Origin: Roseibium album
GTDB taxonomy: Bacteria; Pseudomonadota; Alphaproteobacteria; Rhizobiales; Stappiaceae
Length of the DNA stretch: 64,000 bases
Reading direction: 5' to 3'
NCBI GenBank assembly: GCA_001404055.1
Contig: CXTY01000005.1
Span: forward strand, 124,001 to 188,000
In this document: positions 55,503 through 64,000 of the stretch, piece by piece
Layout: each line of letters opens with the position of its first letter
How positions within the stretch are numbered: position 1 is the first letter of the stretch
Made by a program: the position numbers and the translations under genes
The notes under the pieces: generated by a model
Seen by the model: only the letters and a program-made list of their open reading frames with translations
What the model was told of the DNA's origin: nothing
Database searches by the model: none

Positions 55503-55719
55503 GGGGGGCAGGTGCCAATTCCACTACTCTGTTGCCATCTCAGCACCCGCCTGTGCGGGCACAAACTCCGGCTGGGATCCAGTAACGCAGGTCTGGGTGC
55601 TCAAGGCACTTACGGTGGCTGCTGGTTCCCGGATCTCCGCTTCGCTGCGTCCGGGACGACAATCGAGGTGTGTAAAAACCTCCTTACACCAGCCTCTCAA
55701 ACCCGCTATACACCCCGCC

Positions 55720-56898
55720 ATGCGTGATCTGGATGTACTTGTGCTTGGCGGCGGCGCTGCCGGTTTGATGTGTGCGATTGAGGCGAGTAAGCGTGGACGC
55801 AGGGTGATGGTGATTGACCATGCCAAGCGTCCGGCGGACAAGATCCGTATATCCGGCGGTGGTCGGTGCAATTTCACCAATCTGCATAGCTCTCCAGCGA
55901 ATTTCCTGTCGCAGAACCCGCGTTTTTGTGTCTCGGCACTGAAGCGTTACACCCAGCATGACTTTTTAGGTCTGGTGGAAAAGCATCGCATTCCCTGGCA
56001 TGAAAAAACGCTTGGCCAGCTCTTTTGCGACGAGAGCGCCAAAGACATCATCCAGATGCTGCTTGCCGAATTGGAGCAGGCGGGGGGAAGCCTTCAGCTT
56101 GAGACCGAGATCAAGGCGGTCAGCAAGCCGGATGATCAGTTTTCGGTATCAACGTCCAAGGGGCCATTGCGGGCAAAATCCCTGGTGGTGGCAACCGGTG
56201 GTCCATCAATCCCCAAGATGGGTGCAACAGGCTTCGGCTATGACCTTGCAACACAATTCGGCCTGAGTGTCCTCGCCCCGCGTGCTGCCCTGGTACCCTT
56301 GACCTTTTCGGACACAAACAAGGAGCTTTGTGCCAAGCTTGCCGGTGTTTCGGTGGATGCGAAAGTTTCCTTTCAGAAAACCACTTTCCGCGAAGGCCTT
56401 CTGTTCACGCACCGCGGCCTGTCCGGCCCCTCAATTCTGCAGATCTCATCCTACTGGCAGGAGGGAAAGCCAATCTCAGTGAATATGGTGCCGGAAGTTG
56501 ATGCCTTCGAGGTTCTGCGCCAGGCGCGTCAAGATGCCCCCAAGCAGGATCTCAAGACGGCACTGGGACAGCTTTTGCCAAACCGGTTGGCAGAGGAACT
56601 GTCAAAGGTGTTCCAACTCAAGGGCCGCCTGGCAGACCAATCAGACAAGGTTTTGCGACGTGCAGCTGAGCAGCTGAACCGCTGGCAACTGACGCCGGTT
56701 GGAACGGAAGGGTACAGAACCGCCGAAGTGACCATTGGCGGCGTCGATACGAAAGAACTTTCTTCAAAGACCATGGAAAGCAGCAAGGTTTCCGGTCTCT
56801 ATTTCATCGGTGAAGTGGTCGATGTGACCGGTCATCTGGGTGGGTTCAATTTCCAATGGGCCTGGTCCTCCGGCCATGCTGCCGGGCAAGTCGTTTGA
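55720..56898 (+). CDS. BaiN/HI0933-like NAD(P)/FAD-dependent oxidoreductase
   Basis: A 392-residue flavoprotein with VLGGGAAGLMCAIEAS (dinucleotide fold), ISGGGRCNFTN, LGQLFCDESAKDI and a C-terminal GEVVDVTGHLGGFNFQWAWSSG (in part), matching the HI0933/YhiN family. The biological reaction is unknown for most members. The ATG at 55720 directly precedes the FAD motif. Upstream in-frame sequence reads through the repeat and is not coding. Confidence 0.87.
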   Translation: MRDLDVLVLGGGAAGLMCAIEASKRGRRVMVIDHAKRPADKIRISGGGRCNFTNLHSSPANFLSQNPRFCVSALKRYTQHDFLGLVEKHRIPWHEKTLGQLFCDESAKDIIQMLLAELEQAGGSLQLETEIKAVSKPDDQFSVSTSKGPLRAKSLVVATGGPSIPKMGATGFGYDLATQFGLSVLAPRAALVPLTFSDTNKELCAKLAGVSVDAKVSFQKTTFREGLLFTHRGLSGPSILQISSYWQEGKPISVNMVPEVDAFEVLRQARQDAPKQDLKTALGQLLPNRLAEELSKVFQLKGRLADQSDKVLRRAAEQLNRWQLTPVGTEGYRTAEVTIGGVDTKELSSKTMESSKVSGLYFIGEVVDVTGHLGGFNFQWAWSSGHAAGQVV

Positions 56899-56947
56899 TC
56901 CGCGTCTAATCCTTTCGTGGCAAGGACTTCCTGCGACGCAGCATTTT

Positions 56948-56978
56948 TTGATGACCGCCCCTCATTCCTCGTTATACT
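56948..56978 (+). promoter_or_regulatory. Possible sigma-70-type promoter of the LacI gene
   Basis: TTGATG (56948-56953) and TATACT (56973-56978) or TTATAC (56972-56977) are 18-19 bp apart, and the start codon is at 57000. The match to the consensus is good but unsupported otherwise. Confidence 0.4.
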
Positions 56979-56999
56979 CCCCTCAAATTGGGGACGAAA

Positions 57000-58028
57000 A
57001 TGAAGCGTGTGACGATACATGATGTGGCCGAGACCGCTGGTGTCAGCCTTGCCACTGTCGACCGAGTGCTGAACGGGCGGCCAGGTGTGCGCAAGAAGAC
57101 AATCGAAAAGGTCAAACAGGCTGCTGAAACGCTGAACTACAAACCGGACGTCTTTGCAGCCGGTCTTGCCAAGAAACGTCTCTACCGGCTCCATTTCCTG
57201 CTGCCCAATGGTCCGAACGCCTTCATGGAAGATCTCACACGCGAAGCAATGTCTCATGCGGAAACCATGAGCGGGGACCGCATGCATGTTCATGTGGAAC
57301 CGATTGATGCCTTCGACGGTCACAGGGTGGCCGGGACGTTGGCCGTGCTCGATTCATCTGTCTGTGATGGGGTTGCAGTCGTTGCTCCGGCATTTCCCGA
57401 AGTGAGGGCGGCCATCGACCGGTTGCAGGATCGCGGCGTGCCTGTTGTCACGCTTGTGTCAGATCACCCGTCGTCTACGCGTCAACACTTTGTCGGTATC
57501 GACAACATGGCTGCCGGTCGCACCGCAGGAAGGCTGCTGGGTCGTTTTCTGCCAAGGCAACCTGCAAAGATCGGCTTGATCGCGGGCTCGCTTGGCTTGC
57601 GTGATCACGCGGACCGCTACGCCGGATGCCGCGAAGTGATCGAGCAGGACTATCCCCATCTTGAGTTTCTGAAAGTACGCGAGGGTCGCGACGACAACAC
57701 ACGCAATGCGGACCTGGTAAAAAAACTCCTGACTGAATACCCGGATATAGCTGGTCTCTATAATATCGGCGCGGGCAATCGCGGAACAATTGCGGCCCTG
57801 GCTGAATCAGGGCGCGCAGAGGACATTGTTTTCATTGGCCACGAACTCACCCCCTTCACACGCGAGGCCCTGAAGACAAATGTGCTGGATGCAGTCATCG
57901 CGCAGGATCCCGGGCATGAGATCCGAAGTGCTATTCGGGTGCTCAAGGCACTGTGTGACGGCGTTCCCATAAACGAAGGTCAGGAACGCATCGGGATCGA
58001 CGTCTTTTTGAAAGATAATCTGGCCTGA
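57000..58028 (+). CDS. LacI-family transcriptional regulator
   Basis: A 342-residue regulator. The N-terminal helix-turn-helix and hinge read TIHDVAETAGVSLATVDRVLNG (in part), and the periplasmic-binding-like core has VGIDNMAAGRTAGRL and GLYNIGAGNRG. The ATG at 57000 is preceded by GGGGACG. No sugar genes are adjacent, so its target is unclear. LacI proteins with an IHDVA-AGVS start often control sugar uptake. Confidence 0.9.
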   Translation: MKRVTIHDVAETAGVSLATVDRVLNGRPGVRKKTIEKVKQAAETLNYKPDVFAAGLAKKRLYRLHFLLPNGPNAFMEDLTREAMSHAETMSGDRMHVHVEPIDAFDGHRVAGTLAVLDSSVCDGVAVVAPAFPEVRAAIDRLQDRGVPVVTLVSDHPSSTRQHFVGIDNMAAGRTAGRLLGRFLPRQPAKIGLIAGSLGLRDHADRYAGCREVIEQDYPHLEFLKVREGRDDNTRNADLVKKLLTEYPDIAGLYNIGAGNRGTIAALAESGRAEDIVFIGHELTPFTREALKTNVLDAVIAQDPGHEIRSAIRVLKALCDGVPINEGQERIGIDVFLKDNLA

Positions 58029-58132
58029 AAGACCGGAATTACTGGTGTTTTGGGATGGCAGTTTCAAAAAGTCGCATCTTACATTCAAATTTTTGGATTG
58101 ACCTTTGTGACGCAGAGCCGCATACCTAATGC

Positions 58133-58597
58133 ATGCGTTTGACACAACAGACAAACTACGCGGTGCGCGCGCTGATGTATTGCGCCGTTAACCCGGACAA
58201 ACCAAGCAAGGTTGCAGATATTGCGGCCAGCTTTGACATGTCGGAAACCCATCTTTTCAAGATCATGAAGGTGCTGGTCGATGCCAATCTGATCCGGACC
58301 ATTCGTGGCCGGAACGGTGGCGTGATGCTGGGGCGCCCTGCGGAGGAAATTACCGTCGGCGAAGTCGTTCGTGCTGCAGAAGAGAGTTTCCTGCTGGCCG
58401 AGTGTTTCGATTCCGGCCGCAAGGATTGCCCGCTGATCGTCTCCTGTGGTTTCAACGGTCTTCTGCACGAAGCGCTGGAAGCATTCTTGGAAGTACTGGA
58501 CAGCAAATCGATTGCCGATCTTTCGGAAGACCGGTTCGGGATGCGCGATCTGCTGAAGATTGACGTTGCAAAGACCCCTATTGCAGCAAACGCATAA
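58133..58597 (+). CDS. rirA: RirA-like Rrf2-family iron-sulfur regulator
   Basis: A 154-residue Rrf2 protein with MRLTQQTNYAVRALMYC, RGRNGGVMLGRP and three cysteines in AECFDSGRKDCPLIVSCG, the RirA pattern. RirA binds an Fe-S cluster and represses iron uptake when iron is sufficient. hemP, about 600 bp downstream, has two TGA-N9-TCA boxes, which fits. IscR or NsrR are the alternatives, but the RirA signature and context favour RirA. Its terminator is at 58627-58657. Confidence 0.75.
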   Translation: MRLTQQTNYAVRALMYCAVNPDKPSKVADIAASFDMSETHLFKIMKVLVDANLIRTIRGRNGGVMLGRPAEEITVGEVVRAAEESFLLAECFDSGRKDCPLIVSCGFNGLLHEALEAFLEVLDSKSIADLSEDRFGMRDLLKIDVAKTPIAANA

Positions 58598-58626
58598 TTC
58601 GGGTTTCGCATTTGCGAACACAGTAT

Positions 58627-58657
58627 AGGCGCCACCGTCGGGTCGGCGCCTTTTTTG
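58627..58657 (+). terminator. Terminator of the RirA-like gene
   Basis: AGGCGCC (58627-58633) pairs with GGCGCCT (58645-58651), followed by TTTTTG. It ends the transcript about 30 bp after the stop codon. Confidence 0.75.
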
Positions 58658-58700
58658 TTTTGAGTTCGAAATGTAACTGCATGATTCTCACAAGCACTTC

Positions 58701-58808
58701 GTCATTGCAGGACTTGATCCTGCAATCCATGCCGTGAAATCACTTTTGAAACGGTTTGACGCGAAGCGGCGTAACGGCATGGATGCCATGGTCAAGCCAT
58801 GGCATGAC
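58701..58808. repeat. Palindromic intergenic repeat
   Basis: GTCATTGCAGGACTTGATCC (58701-58720) and its partner arm near GGTCAAGCCATGGCATGAC (to 58808) form an imperfect inverted repeat. The form GTCATxxC...ATCCA is shared with the unit at 55336. It is non-coding. Confidence 0.6.
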
Positions 58809-58992
58809 GGTTGTAAATGATAGGTATTTCCTAGTTGTTTGAATGCACCTGAGGCACCCAGGTTAAACCGGAAACAGGACCAGCATCGGATTTGAGACAG
58901 ATCCGGTTTCGCAACGAATTTCTTAAAAAAAGGCCGGGCTGGCTAGCCGCTGAGGGAGAGGAGAGGGCGGATGGCTTGCCTGGCATTTTGTA

Positions 58993-59009
58993 CCTCTGAA
59001 TTTCAGAGG
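58993..59009. promoter_or_regulatory. Perfect 8-bp-arm palindrome upstream of hemP
   Basis: CCTCTGAA-T-TTCAGAGG is perfect. It lies 72 bp before the iron-responsive boxes and could be an operator or a small hairpin. No regulator can be named. Confidence 0.35.
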
Positions 59010-59080
59010 CCCTGTCTCCACCAAAACCAGAGGACGCGATTTCCGGTTCTGTTTCGATCAGGCATTGCTTTGATAGGAAA

Positions 59081-59123
59081 ACTTGAGTATGAGTGTCAAG
59101 TATAAAGTTGACTTGAAAACTCA
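59081..59123 (+). promoter_or_regulatory. Two iron-responsive operators (IRO) upstream of hemP
   Basis: TGA-GTATGAGTG-TCA (59084-59098) lies within the perfect dyad ACTTGA-N9-TCAAGT, and TGA-CTTGAAAAC-TCA (59109-59123) follows at 25 bp. TGA-N9-TCA is the known RirA-box form. The RirA-like gene is adjacent. An ATG at 59089 falls inside the first box and is rejected as start. Confidence 0.6.
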
Positions 59124-59205
59124 TCTTTTAAATTTCCTGACGAAACGCTCCCTTACAGATTGCTATTTTGGGGGGCAAACCAAAGGCCAAGGACCGATTG
59201 CGCGT

Positions 59206-59433
59206 ATGACACCGACCGCCAACAGCCAGAAGCGTCGCCTCACTATTGCTCCAGCAGTACGCACCCGGGCAGGGTTCGGCGAAAGAATTCACAGAGAGCC
59301 GAAAAGAGAGCAGAAGACGGAGTTCGATTCCCGTGAGCTCTTCAGCGGCTTGCGTCAGATCCAGATTATTCACAACGAAGAAACCTATCGCCTGTCGATC
59401 ACAAAACAGGGCAAATTGATTCTCACCAAATGA
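59206..59433 (+). CDS. hemP: HemP/HmuP hemin-uptake protein
   Basis: A 75-residue protein with the HemP core at the C-terminus: SRELFSGLRQIQIIHNEE, YRLSITKQGKLILTK. HemP/HmuP is a small activator or component of heme-uptake gene sets. The ATG at 59206 is chosen because the upstream in-frame ATG at 59089 overlaps an iron box. No hmuRSTUV genes are adjacent. It ends 72 bp before the convergent adenylate-cyclase gene. Confidence 0.78.
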   Translation: MTPTANSQKRRLTIAPAVRTRAGFGERIHREPKREQKTEFDSRELFSGLRQIQIIHNEETYRLSITKQGKLILTK

Positions 59434-59504
59434 AGTTTTTGACCTGGACCAGGGCAGGAGGGTTTCATTTCGTGCCCTGGCTTGCCAATTGGGTGAACCA
59501 GAGA

Positions 59505-60788
59505 TTATGCGGCGAAAATCGCGACTGGTTTGCCGACCCCGCGCAAGGCGTGTTCACCCATCGCATTCAGTCCGGTTTGCAGGTCACCGGAAAGCGCTTC
59601 TCTCACCGGTGCTGTCATCAACAACTCGCGGCCTAGAGGTTTGCACAGGGATTCCACGCGGCTGGTCTCATTGACGGCACGTCCGATCACTGTGAAGTCC
59701 AGACGGTCTTCTCCGCCGACATTTCCAAAAAACACTTCGCCGCGATGCAATCCGATGCCGATCTTGAGTGGTTGCCACAGGTCCGGATCAGGCAAGCCCT
59801 CTGGCGGGTTTTCATTGAGGCCTTCGATTGCTTTCAGGGCTGCTTTTGACGCCTTGACCGCAGCTTCCGCGGCGGCCTCCTCGCCGAGGGTCTTCTGGTC
59901 AAACACCGCAAGAAGGCCATCCCCCATGAACTTAAGAATGTCTCCACCATGGCGCAGAACCGCGTCTGATACCCGGTCGAAATACGCATTCAATATGGAA
60001 GTGACTTCGGGGCCGCTGAGGCGATCAGCCAGCTGCGTGAAGCCGCGCATGTCTGCCATGAACACGACCGCCTTGATCGCATCTCCGTCGCCTCTGCGGA
60101 TTTCCCCATCAAGGACGCGGCGTCCAGCAATCGGACCCAGATAAGTGTCGGCGACGTTCCGCGCGATCCTTTGTACGATATGGCGTTCCACGTGCAGGGC
60201 CAGCAAATCGATCAAGCTGCGAATGCGTTCCTTGTCGACTGGGGGAAAGCCGCCCGGACGCTTCGTGGCAAAGGTCATGGCGTTGTGCATCTCACCGGCA
60301 GCACTCAGGGGCAGGGCGACATAGGCCGTATAATCCTGTTCGGCGAGGTCCTGCATTAAAGAACCGGTATTTCTACCTTCTTCGGTTTCCAGGTCGACCT
60401 TGATCATCTGGCCCTCCTTCATCACCTTGAAGAGCGGATTGCTTGTGAAAGCGACATTGTTGATTGCGCTGGCGTCAGCGGCAATTTCGTCGCAGAGCTC
60501 GTCGGTACTGTTCCAGACCCAGGAAAAGCCGATTACCCGTGGGTGGAGTGTGCCCACGTGGAGTGTGCAGCGATCGATGCCGAGATTGGCAGCCTGGCAG
60601 CGCCACATGAACTCCTCGAACATCAACATAACGCTGTCGATGCGTGTGGCATCGTGCAGCAGCCAGTCGTGTACATCCTGCAGGCTTTGTTCCTTGGGAG
60701 CACAGGCTGGGCCCCGGTTGGAACGTGCTAGAAGGTAAATGCTATGGACGTAGCTGCGCGGTGCAGGATCTAGCACATGTTGGTTCAT
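59505..60788 (-). CDS. Class III adenylate/guanylate cyclase
   Basis: A 427-residue protein with a C-terminal class III cyclase domain from about residue 240. It has metal-binding aspartates in VFMADMRGFT and HGGDILKFMGDGLLAVF, plus a VNETSRVESLCK segment. The N-terminal about 235 residues are a GAF-like region of uncertain ligand. It would make cAMP. No membrane segment is visible. Confidence 0.9.
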   Translation of the reverse strand: MNQHVLDPAPRSYVHSIYLLARSNRGPACAPKEQSLQDVHDWLLHDATRIDSVMLMFEEFMWRCQAANLGIDRCTLHVGTLHPRVIGFSWVWNSTDELCDEIAADASAINNVAFTSNPLFKVMKEGQMIKVDLETEEGRNTGSLMQDLAEQDYTAYVALPLSAAGEMHNAMTFATKRPGGFPPVDKERIRSLIDLLALHVERHIVQRIARNVADTYLGPIAGRRVLDGEIRRGDGDAIKAVVFMADMRGFTQLADRLSGPEVTSILNAYFDRVSDAVLRHGGDILKFMGDGLLAVFDQKTLGEEAAAEAAVKASKAALKAIEGLNENPPEGLPDPDLWQPLKIGIGLHRGEVFFGNVGGEDRLDFTVIGRAVNETSRVESLCKPLGRELLMTAPVREALSGDLQTGLNAMGEHALRGVGKPVAIFAA

Positions 60789-60888
60789 GCGGTCTCCAGT
60801 CGGAAGTTTCGGGCACCTTTAATAGGTCCGTACCTTAATCTGGTCGCCCCACACCAAAGTTCAATCCGAAAATGGGCTCAGGAACAAA

Positions 60889-60930
60889 AAAGGCGGCACG
60901 CGGAAAACTATACACCCTGCACCGCCCTTG
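60889..60930 (-). terminator. Probable terminator after betB
   Basis: On the minus strand GGGCGG and CCGCC flank a long loop, followed by TTTTTTG (60885-60890). The stem is short, about 5 bp with a possible extension, so the call is tentative. Confidence 0.45.
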
Positions 60931-60944
60931 ATTATGTTTCTGGC

Positions 60945-62408
60945 TTAAAATGCGGCTTCAACACCACCCATTTCGACGTAAACGCTCTTGATCTGGCTGT
61001 AATATTCGATCGCGGCGTGGCCATTTTCGCGGCCAATGCCCGACTTCTTGTATCCGCCAAAGGGCATTTCGACTGGTGTCAGGTTGTAGGTATTGATCCA
61101 GCATGTGCCGGCCTGTAGCTGGTTGATCACTCTATGCGCGCGCTGGATGTCTCTGGTGAAGACACCTGCCGCGAGCCCGAATGCCGTATCATTCGCCCGG
61201 GCAATCACGTTCTCTTCGTCGTCGAAATCAAGAACACTCAACACCGGCCCGAAGATCTCTTCCCGGGCAATGCGCATATCATCCGTGACGTCAGCAAAGA
61301 CAGTCGGCTGAACGAAATAGCCATCCGGAAAACTCTCGACTTCCGCTGAACTGCCACCGCAAACGAGCCGGGCACCCTCGTCCTGACCGACTTGCATGTA
61401 AAAGAGAACCTTATCGAGTTGCTGCTTGGAGATAAGCGGCCCAATGTTGGTCGTCTCATCCAGCGGGTCACCGAGAACAGCACTAGAAGTGCGTTCGGCA
61501 AGGCGCGAGACGAACTGTTCCTTGATGGCGCTGTGAACGAAAACCCGGGTGCCGTTGGAGCAGATCTGACCGGTGGAATAGAAATTCGCATTAATCGCGG
61601 CCGAGATCGCGTTTTCGATATCCGCGTCATCAAACACGATCAATGGCGATTTACCGCCAAGTTCCAACGTGGTTTTTTTCAGATGCTCACCTGCGAGGGC
61701 AGCGACCTTCGCACCCGTTGGAACAGAGCCCGTCAAGGAGACTTTCGAAATGTCGGGATGCGCAACCATTTTTGCGCCAACGTCGCCAAATCCCTGGATC
61801 ACATTGAATACACCGTCTGGAAGACCGGCTTCGCTCAAGGCTTCCGCCAGTTTCAAGGCGCTGAGCGGGGTGACTTCCGAAGGCTTGAAGATCATCGCAT
61901 TACCGCACACAAGCGCTGGGGCTGCTTTCCAGCACGCGATCTGGATTGGGTAATTCCACGCGCCGATACCGAAGCAGATGCCAAGTGGTTCCCGCTTGGT
62001 GAAAGCAAAAGAGCCGCCAAGGTCGATGTGCTCGCCTGCAAGTGTTGCTGCCAGACCACCATAATATTCCAGACAATCGGCGCCTGAAGCCGCATCAGCA
62101 ACGAGTGTCTCCTGCAAAGGCTTGCCGGTGTCGAGTGTTTCCAGAACCGAGAGTTCGTGGTTCTTCTCGCGCAGAATTTCAGCGGCCTTGCGAAGAACCC
62201 GGCCACGCTCCGCTGGCGGCGTTGCTGCCCACGTTTTTTGACCTTCTTTGGCGGCCTGGATTGCTGCATTGATGATTGCATCGTCCGCCGCTTTGATCTG
62301 GGCAATCACTTCCCCGGTTGCCGGGTAGAGAGAGTCGAACGGCGTGCCGCTCTGGCTTTCCTGAAAGGTTCCGCCGATGTAATGCGAAGCTTGCGGTTGC
62401 GCACGCAT
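60945..62408 (-). CDS. betB: Betaine aldehyde dehydrogenase
   Basis: A 487-residue aldehyde dehydrogenase that oxidises betaine aldehyde to glycine betaine. The catalytic Cys lies in [10 protein letters not shown] and the general base Glu in LELGGKSPL; SPxTGEV-like [11 protein letters not shown] and the NAD motif GSVPTGAKV are present. It is downstream of betA on the same strand with a 62-bp spacer holding a small AACCGG/CCGGTT hairpin. The full length and betA context make BetB the clear choice over other aldehyde dehydrogenases. Confidence 0.92.
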   Translation of the reverse strand: MRAQPQASHYIGGTFQESQSGTPFDSLYPATGEVIAQIKAADDAIINAAIQAAKEGQKTWAATPPAERGRVLRKAAEILREKNHELSVLETLDTGKPLQETLVADAASGADCLEYYGGLAATLAGEHIDLGGSFAFTKREPLGICFGIGAWNYPIQIACWKAAPALVCGNAMIFKPSEVTPLSALKLAEALSEAGLPDGVFNVIQGFGDVGAKMVAHPDISKVSLTGSVPTGAKVAALAGEHLKKTTLELGGKSPLIVFDDADIENAISAAINANFYSTGQICSNGTRVFVHSAIKEQFVSRLAERTSSAVLGDPLDETTNIGPLISKQQLDKVLFYMQVGQDEGARLVCGGSSAEVESFPDGYFVQPTVFADVTDDMRIAREEIFGPVLSVLDFDDEENVIARANDTAFGLAAGVFTRDIQRAHRVINQLQAGTCWINTYNLTPVEMPFGGYKKSGIGRENGHAAIEYYSQIKSVYVEMGGVEAAF

Positions 62409-62470
62409 GAGAAGCGCTCCTGAGTGTCTCGTTGAACCGGTCAGTCCGGTTGTTATTGTTGCTAGAAAAC

Positions 62471-64000
62471 TTAGCGCTGACTGGTTTCCCAGTCAGGGTG
62501 GATCCATGGATCGAGGTTTGCCGCCGGCAACGGGTCTTTACCTAGAATATGGTCTGAGGCTTTCTCCCCGACCATAATCGATGGTGCATTCAAATTGCCA
62601 TTGGTGATTTGCGGAAAAATCGAGCTGTCTGCCACGCGTAGTCCCTCGACACCTGTCACCTTGCATTCGGGATCGACCACAGCCATCGGATCGTCTGTCG
62701 CCCCCATTTTACACGTTCCGCAAGGATGATAGGCACTTTCGACATGCTCACAGATGAAACCGTTGAGTTCTTCATCGCTTTGCACCTGATCGCCGGGCTG
62801 GATTTCCTTGCCGCGATAAGGCGCAAATGCCTCCTGGCCAAACACTTCACGAGTCAGACGAATACACGTGCGGAAATCTTCCCAGTCTTCCTCATGTGAC
62901 ATGTAATTGAAGAGGATCGACGGTTTGTCCCTGACATCGTTTGATTTCAGCTGAACCCGGCCGCGGGACTTTGACCGCATCGGACCGACATGGGCCTGAA
63001 ATCCATGCCCTTCTGCTGCGGCCTGACCATCATAACGGACTGCAAAGGGAAGGAAGTGGTACTGGATGTCCGGGTATTTCACGCCCGCCTTGGAGCGGAT
63101 GAAGGCGCAGCTTTCAAACTGGTTGGACGCACCAAGTCCCTGTTTGAGGAACAGCCATTGTGCACCGATCATCGCCTTGGAAATCAGGTTCCAATGTTTG
63201 AAGAGCGTGATTGGCTGCGTACAGGCTTGTTGCAGGTAAAGTTCCAGATGATCTTGCAGGTTAGCGCCAACACCTGGCCGGTCTGCTATCACCTCTATCC
63301 CGACATTCTTGAGATGTTCAGCTGGGCCAATACCAGATTGCATCAGAATTTTTGGAGAATTGATGGACGACGCCGACAAAACAACTTCGCGTGCCGCCTT
63401 GGCCTCGCGGATTTCACCGCCCACCTCAAACTCGACCCCAACGGCGCGCTTGTTCTCGATCAATACCTTTCGAACCAGCGCCCCCTTGATGAGCTCAAGG
63501 TTCCCGCGTTTCAGGGCAGGTTTCAGATACGCATTGGCGGCAGACCAGCGGCGGCCGCGATGGACCGTCATCTCCATGTCGCCGAAGCCTTCCTGACGCT
63601 CACCGTTGTAGTCAGCTGTAACGCCATAGCCAGCCTGCTCGCCGGCATGCTTGAAAGCATCGAAAAGCGGATTCCACTTCGTACCGCGCTGAACGTGGAG
63701 CGGTCCGTCGGTACCGCGCCAGCCGCTTTGGCCGCCATGGCTGTGTTCAAGCCGTTTGTAATAGGGCAGCACATGGCGGTAGCCCCAGCCGTTTGCTCCC
63801 ATTTCTTCCCAGGTGTCAAAGTCACAAGCATGACCGCGCACATAGACCATGCCGTTGATCGAGGAGGAGCCACCGATGACCTTGCCGCGCGGTGTTGCCA
63901 GCTTTCGGCCACCAAGGTGCGGTTCCGGCTCGCTCTCAAATCCCCAGTCGTAAAGGGGCATGTTCATCGGGTAGGACAGCGCAGCAGGCATCTGGATCAG
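62471..64000 (-). CDS. betA: Choline dehydrogenase BetA (5' end outside window)
   Basis: At least 509 residues of a GMC-family FAD oxidoreductase, open to the window edge. It has [32 protein letters not shown] and a C-terminal [19 protein letters not shown] with [10 protein letters not shown] (in parts), which match choline dehydrogenase. It converts choline to betaine aldehyde. The N-terminal FAD-binding start and the promoter lie past 64000, where betI or betC might follow. It precedes betB. Confidence 0.93.
   Translation of the reverse strand: MIQMPAALSYPMNMPLYDWGFESEPEPHLGGRKLATPRGKVIGGSSSINGMVYVRGHACDFDTWEEMGANGWGYRHVLPYYKRLEHSHGGQSGWRGTDGPLHVQRGTKWNPLFDAFKHAGEQAGYGVTADYNGERQEGFGDMEMTVHRGRRWSAANAYLKPALKRGNLELIKGALVRKVLIENKRAVGVEFEVGGEIREAKAAREVVLSASSINSPKILMQSGIGPAEHLKNVGIEVIADRPGVGANLQDHLELYLQQACTQPITLFKHWNLISKAMIGAQWLFLKQGLGASNQFESCAFIRSKAGVKYPDIQYHFLPFAVRYDGQAAAEGHGFQAHVGPMRSKSRGRVQLKSNDVRDKPSILFNYMSHEEDWEDFRTCIRLTREVFGQEAFAPYRGKEIQPGDQVQSDEELNGFICEHVESAYHPCGTCKMGATDDPMAVVDPECKVTGVEGLRVADSSIFPQITNGNLNAPSIMVGEKASDHILGKDPLPAANLDPWIHPDWETSQR

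Noticed and set aside
55429-55719. N-terminal extension of the BaiN-like flavoprotein
   Set aside because: It reads through the palindromic repeat; the FAD motif begins normally after the ATG at 55720.
59089-59205. Longer HemP start at 59089
   Set aside because: This start lies inside the first TGA-N9-TCA box, and the extra 39 residues do not resemble HemP.

Overview
The window looks like the chromosome of a marine alphaproteobacterium, most likely a Stappiaceae (Roseibium/Labrenzia-like) or roseobacter-type organism. This is inferred from a complete Paracoccus-type sox cluster, an ALAS-type hemA (the C4 pathway), a RirA-like Rrf2 regulator with TGA-N9-TCA boxes, betaine and methylamine catabolism genes, and Rhizobiales-style palindromic repeats. 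No rRNA, tRNA, CRISPR array, phage or insertion sequence was recognised.

Region 1 (1-15.2 kb) is a lithotrophic sulfur-oxidation island. It holds soxS (minus strand, cut by the window edge) divergent from soxVWXYZABCD. These are followed by a periplasmic DsrE-like protein, a DUF302 protein and a 5-aminolevulinate synthase. Two exported metallo-beta-lactamase-fold proteins lie on the other strand, and a DUF2478-moaA-mogA set closes the region. SoxAX, SoxD and the SoxC molybdenum enzyme need heme and Moco, so the flanking genes look like cofactor supply. Four copies of one dyad, A(T/A)TC(A/T)-N6-TGAAT, sit in front of soxS/soxV, soxX, soxB and the metallo-beta-lactamase operon. They are the best candidates for SoxR operators.

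Region 2 (15.7-28.1 kb) is a methylamine system. A DeoR-type regulator is divergent from an FAD/GcvT demethylase, a choline-kinase-like phosphotransferase, a broken inositol-monophosphatase-family gene, and a quaternary/tertiary-amine ABC transporter (binding protein, ATPase and a fused two-domain permease). A second kinase and a second FAD/GcvT demethylase follow. TGTTG repeats spaced exactly 10 bp occur in both control regions of this locus. This kinase-plus-demethylase arrangement is the least conventional system in the window.

Region 3 (28.2-49.9 kb) is mixed housekeeping and accessory genes: a fatty-acid desaturase, cold-shock protein, AsmA-like protein, MltF-like transglycosylase and a CDF-family protein that lacks metal residues. 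It also has an exported ureohydrolase overlapping a DUF3299 gene, two stand-alone periplasmic binding proteins, AraC and GntR regulators, an aminotransferase, anmK, a single-domain globin, sdaA, kynU and a PAS-GGDEF-EAL protein.

Region 4 (50.6-64 kb) holds a five-gene branched-chain-type (HAAT) ABC transporter and a BaiN/HI0933-like flavoprotein. After these come a LacI regulator, a RirA-like regulator, hemP behind two iron-responsive boxes, a class III adenylate cyclase, and betB-betA, with betA running off the window end.
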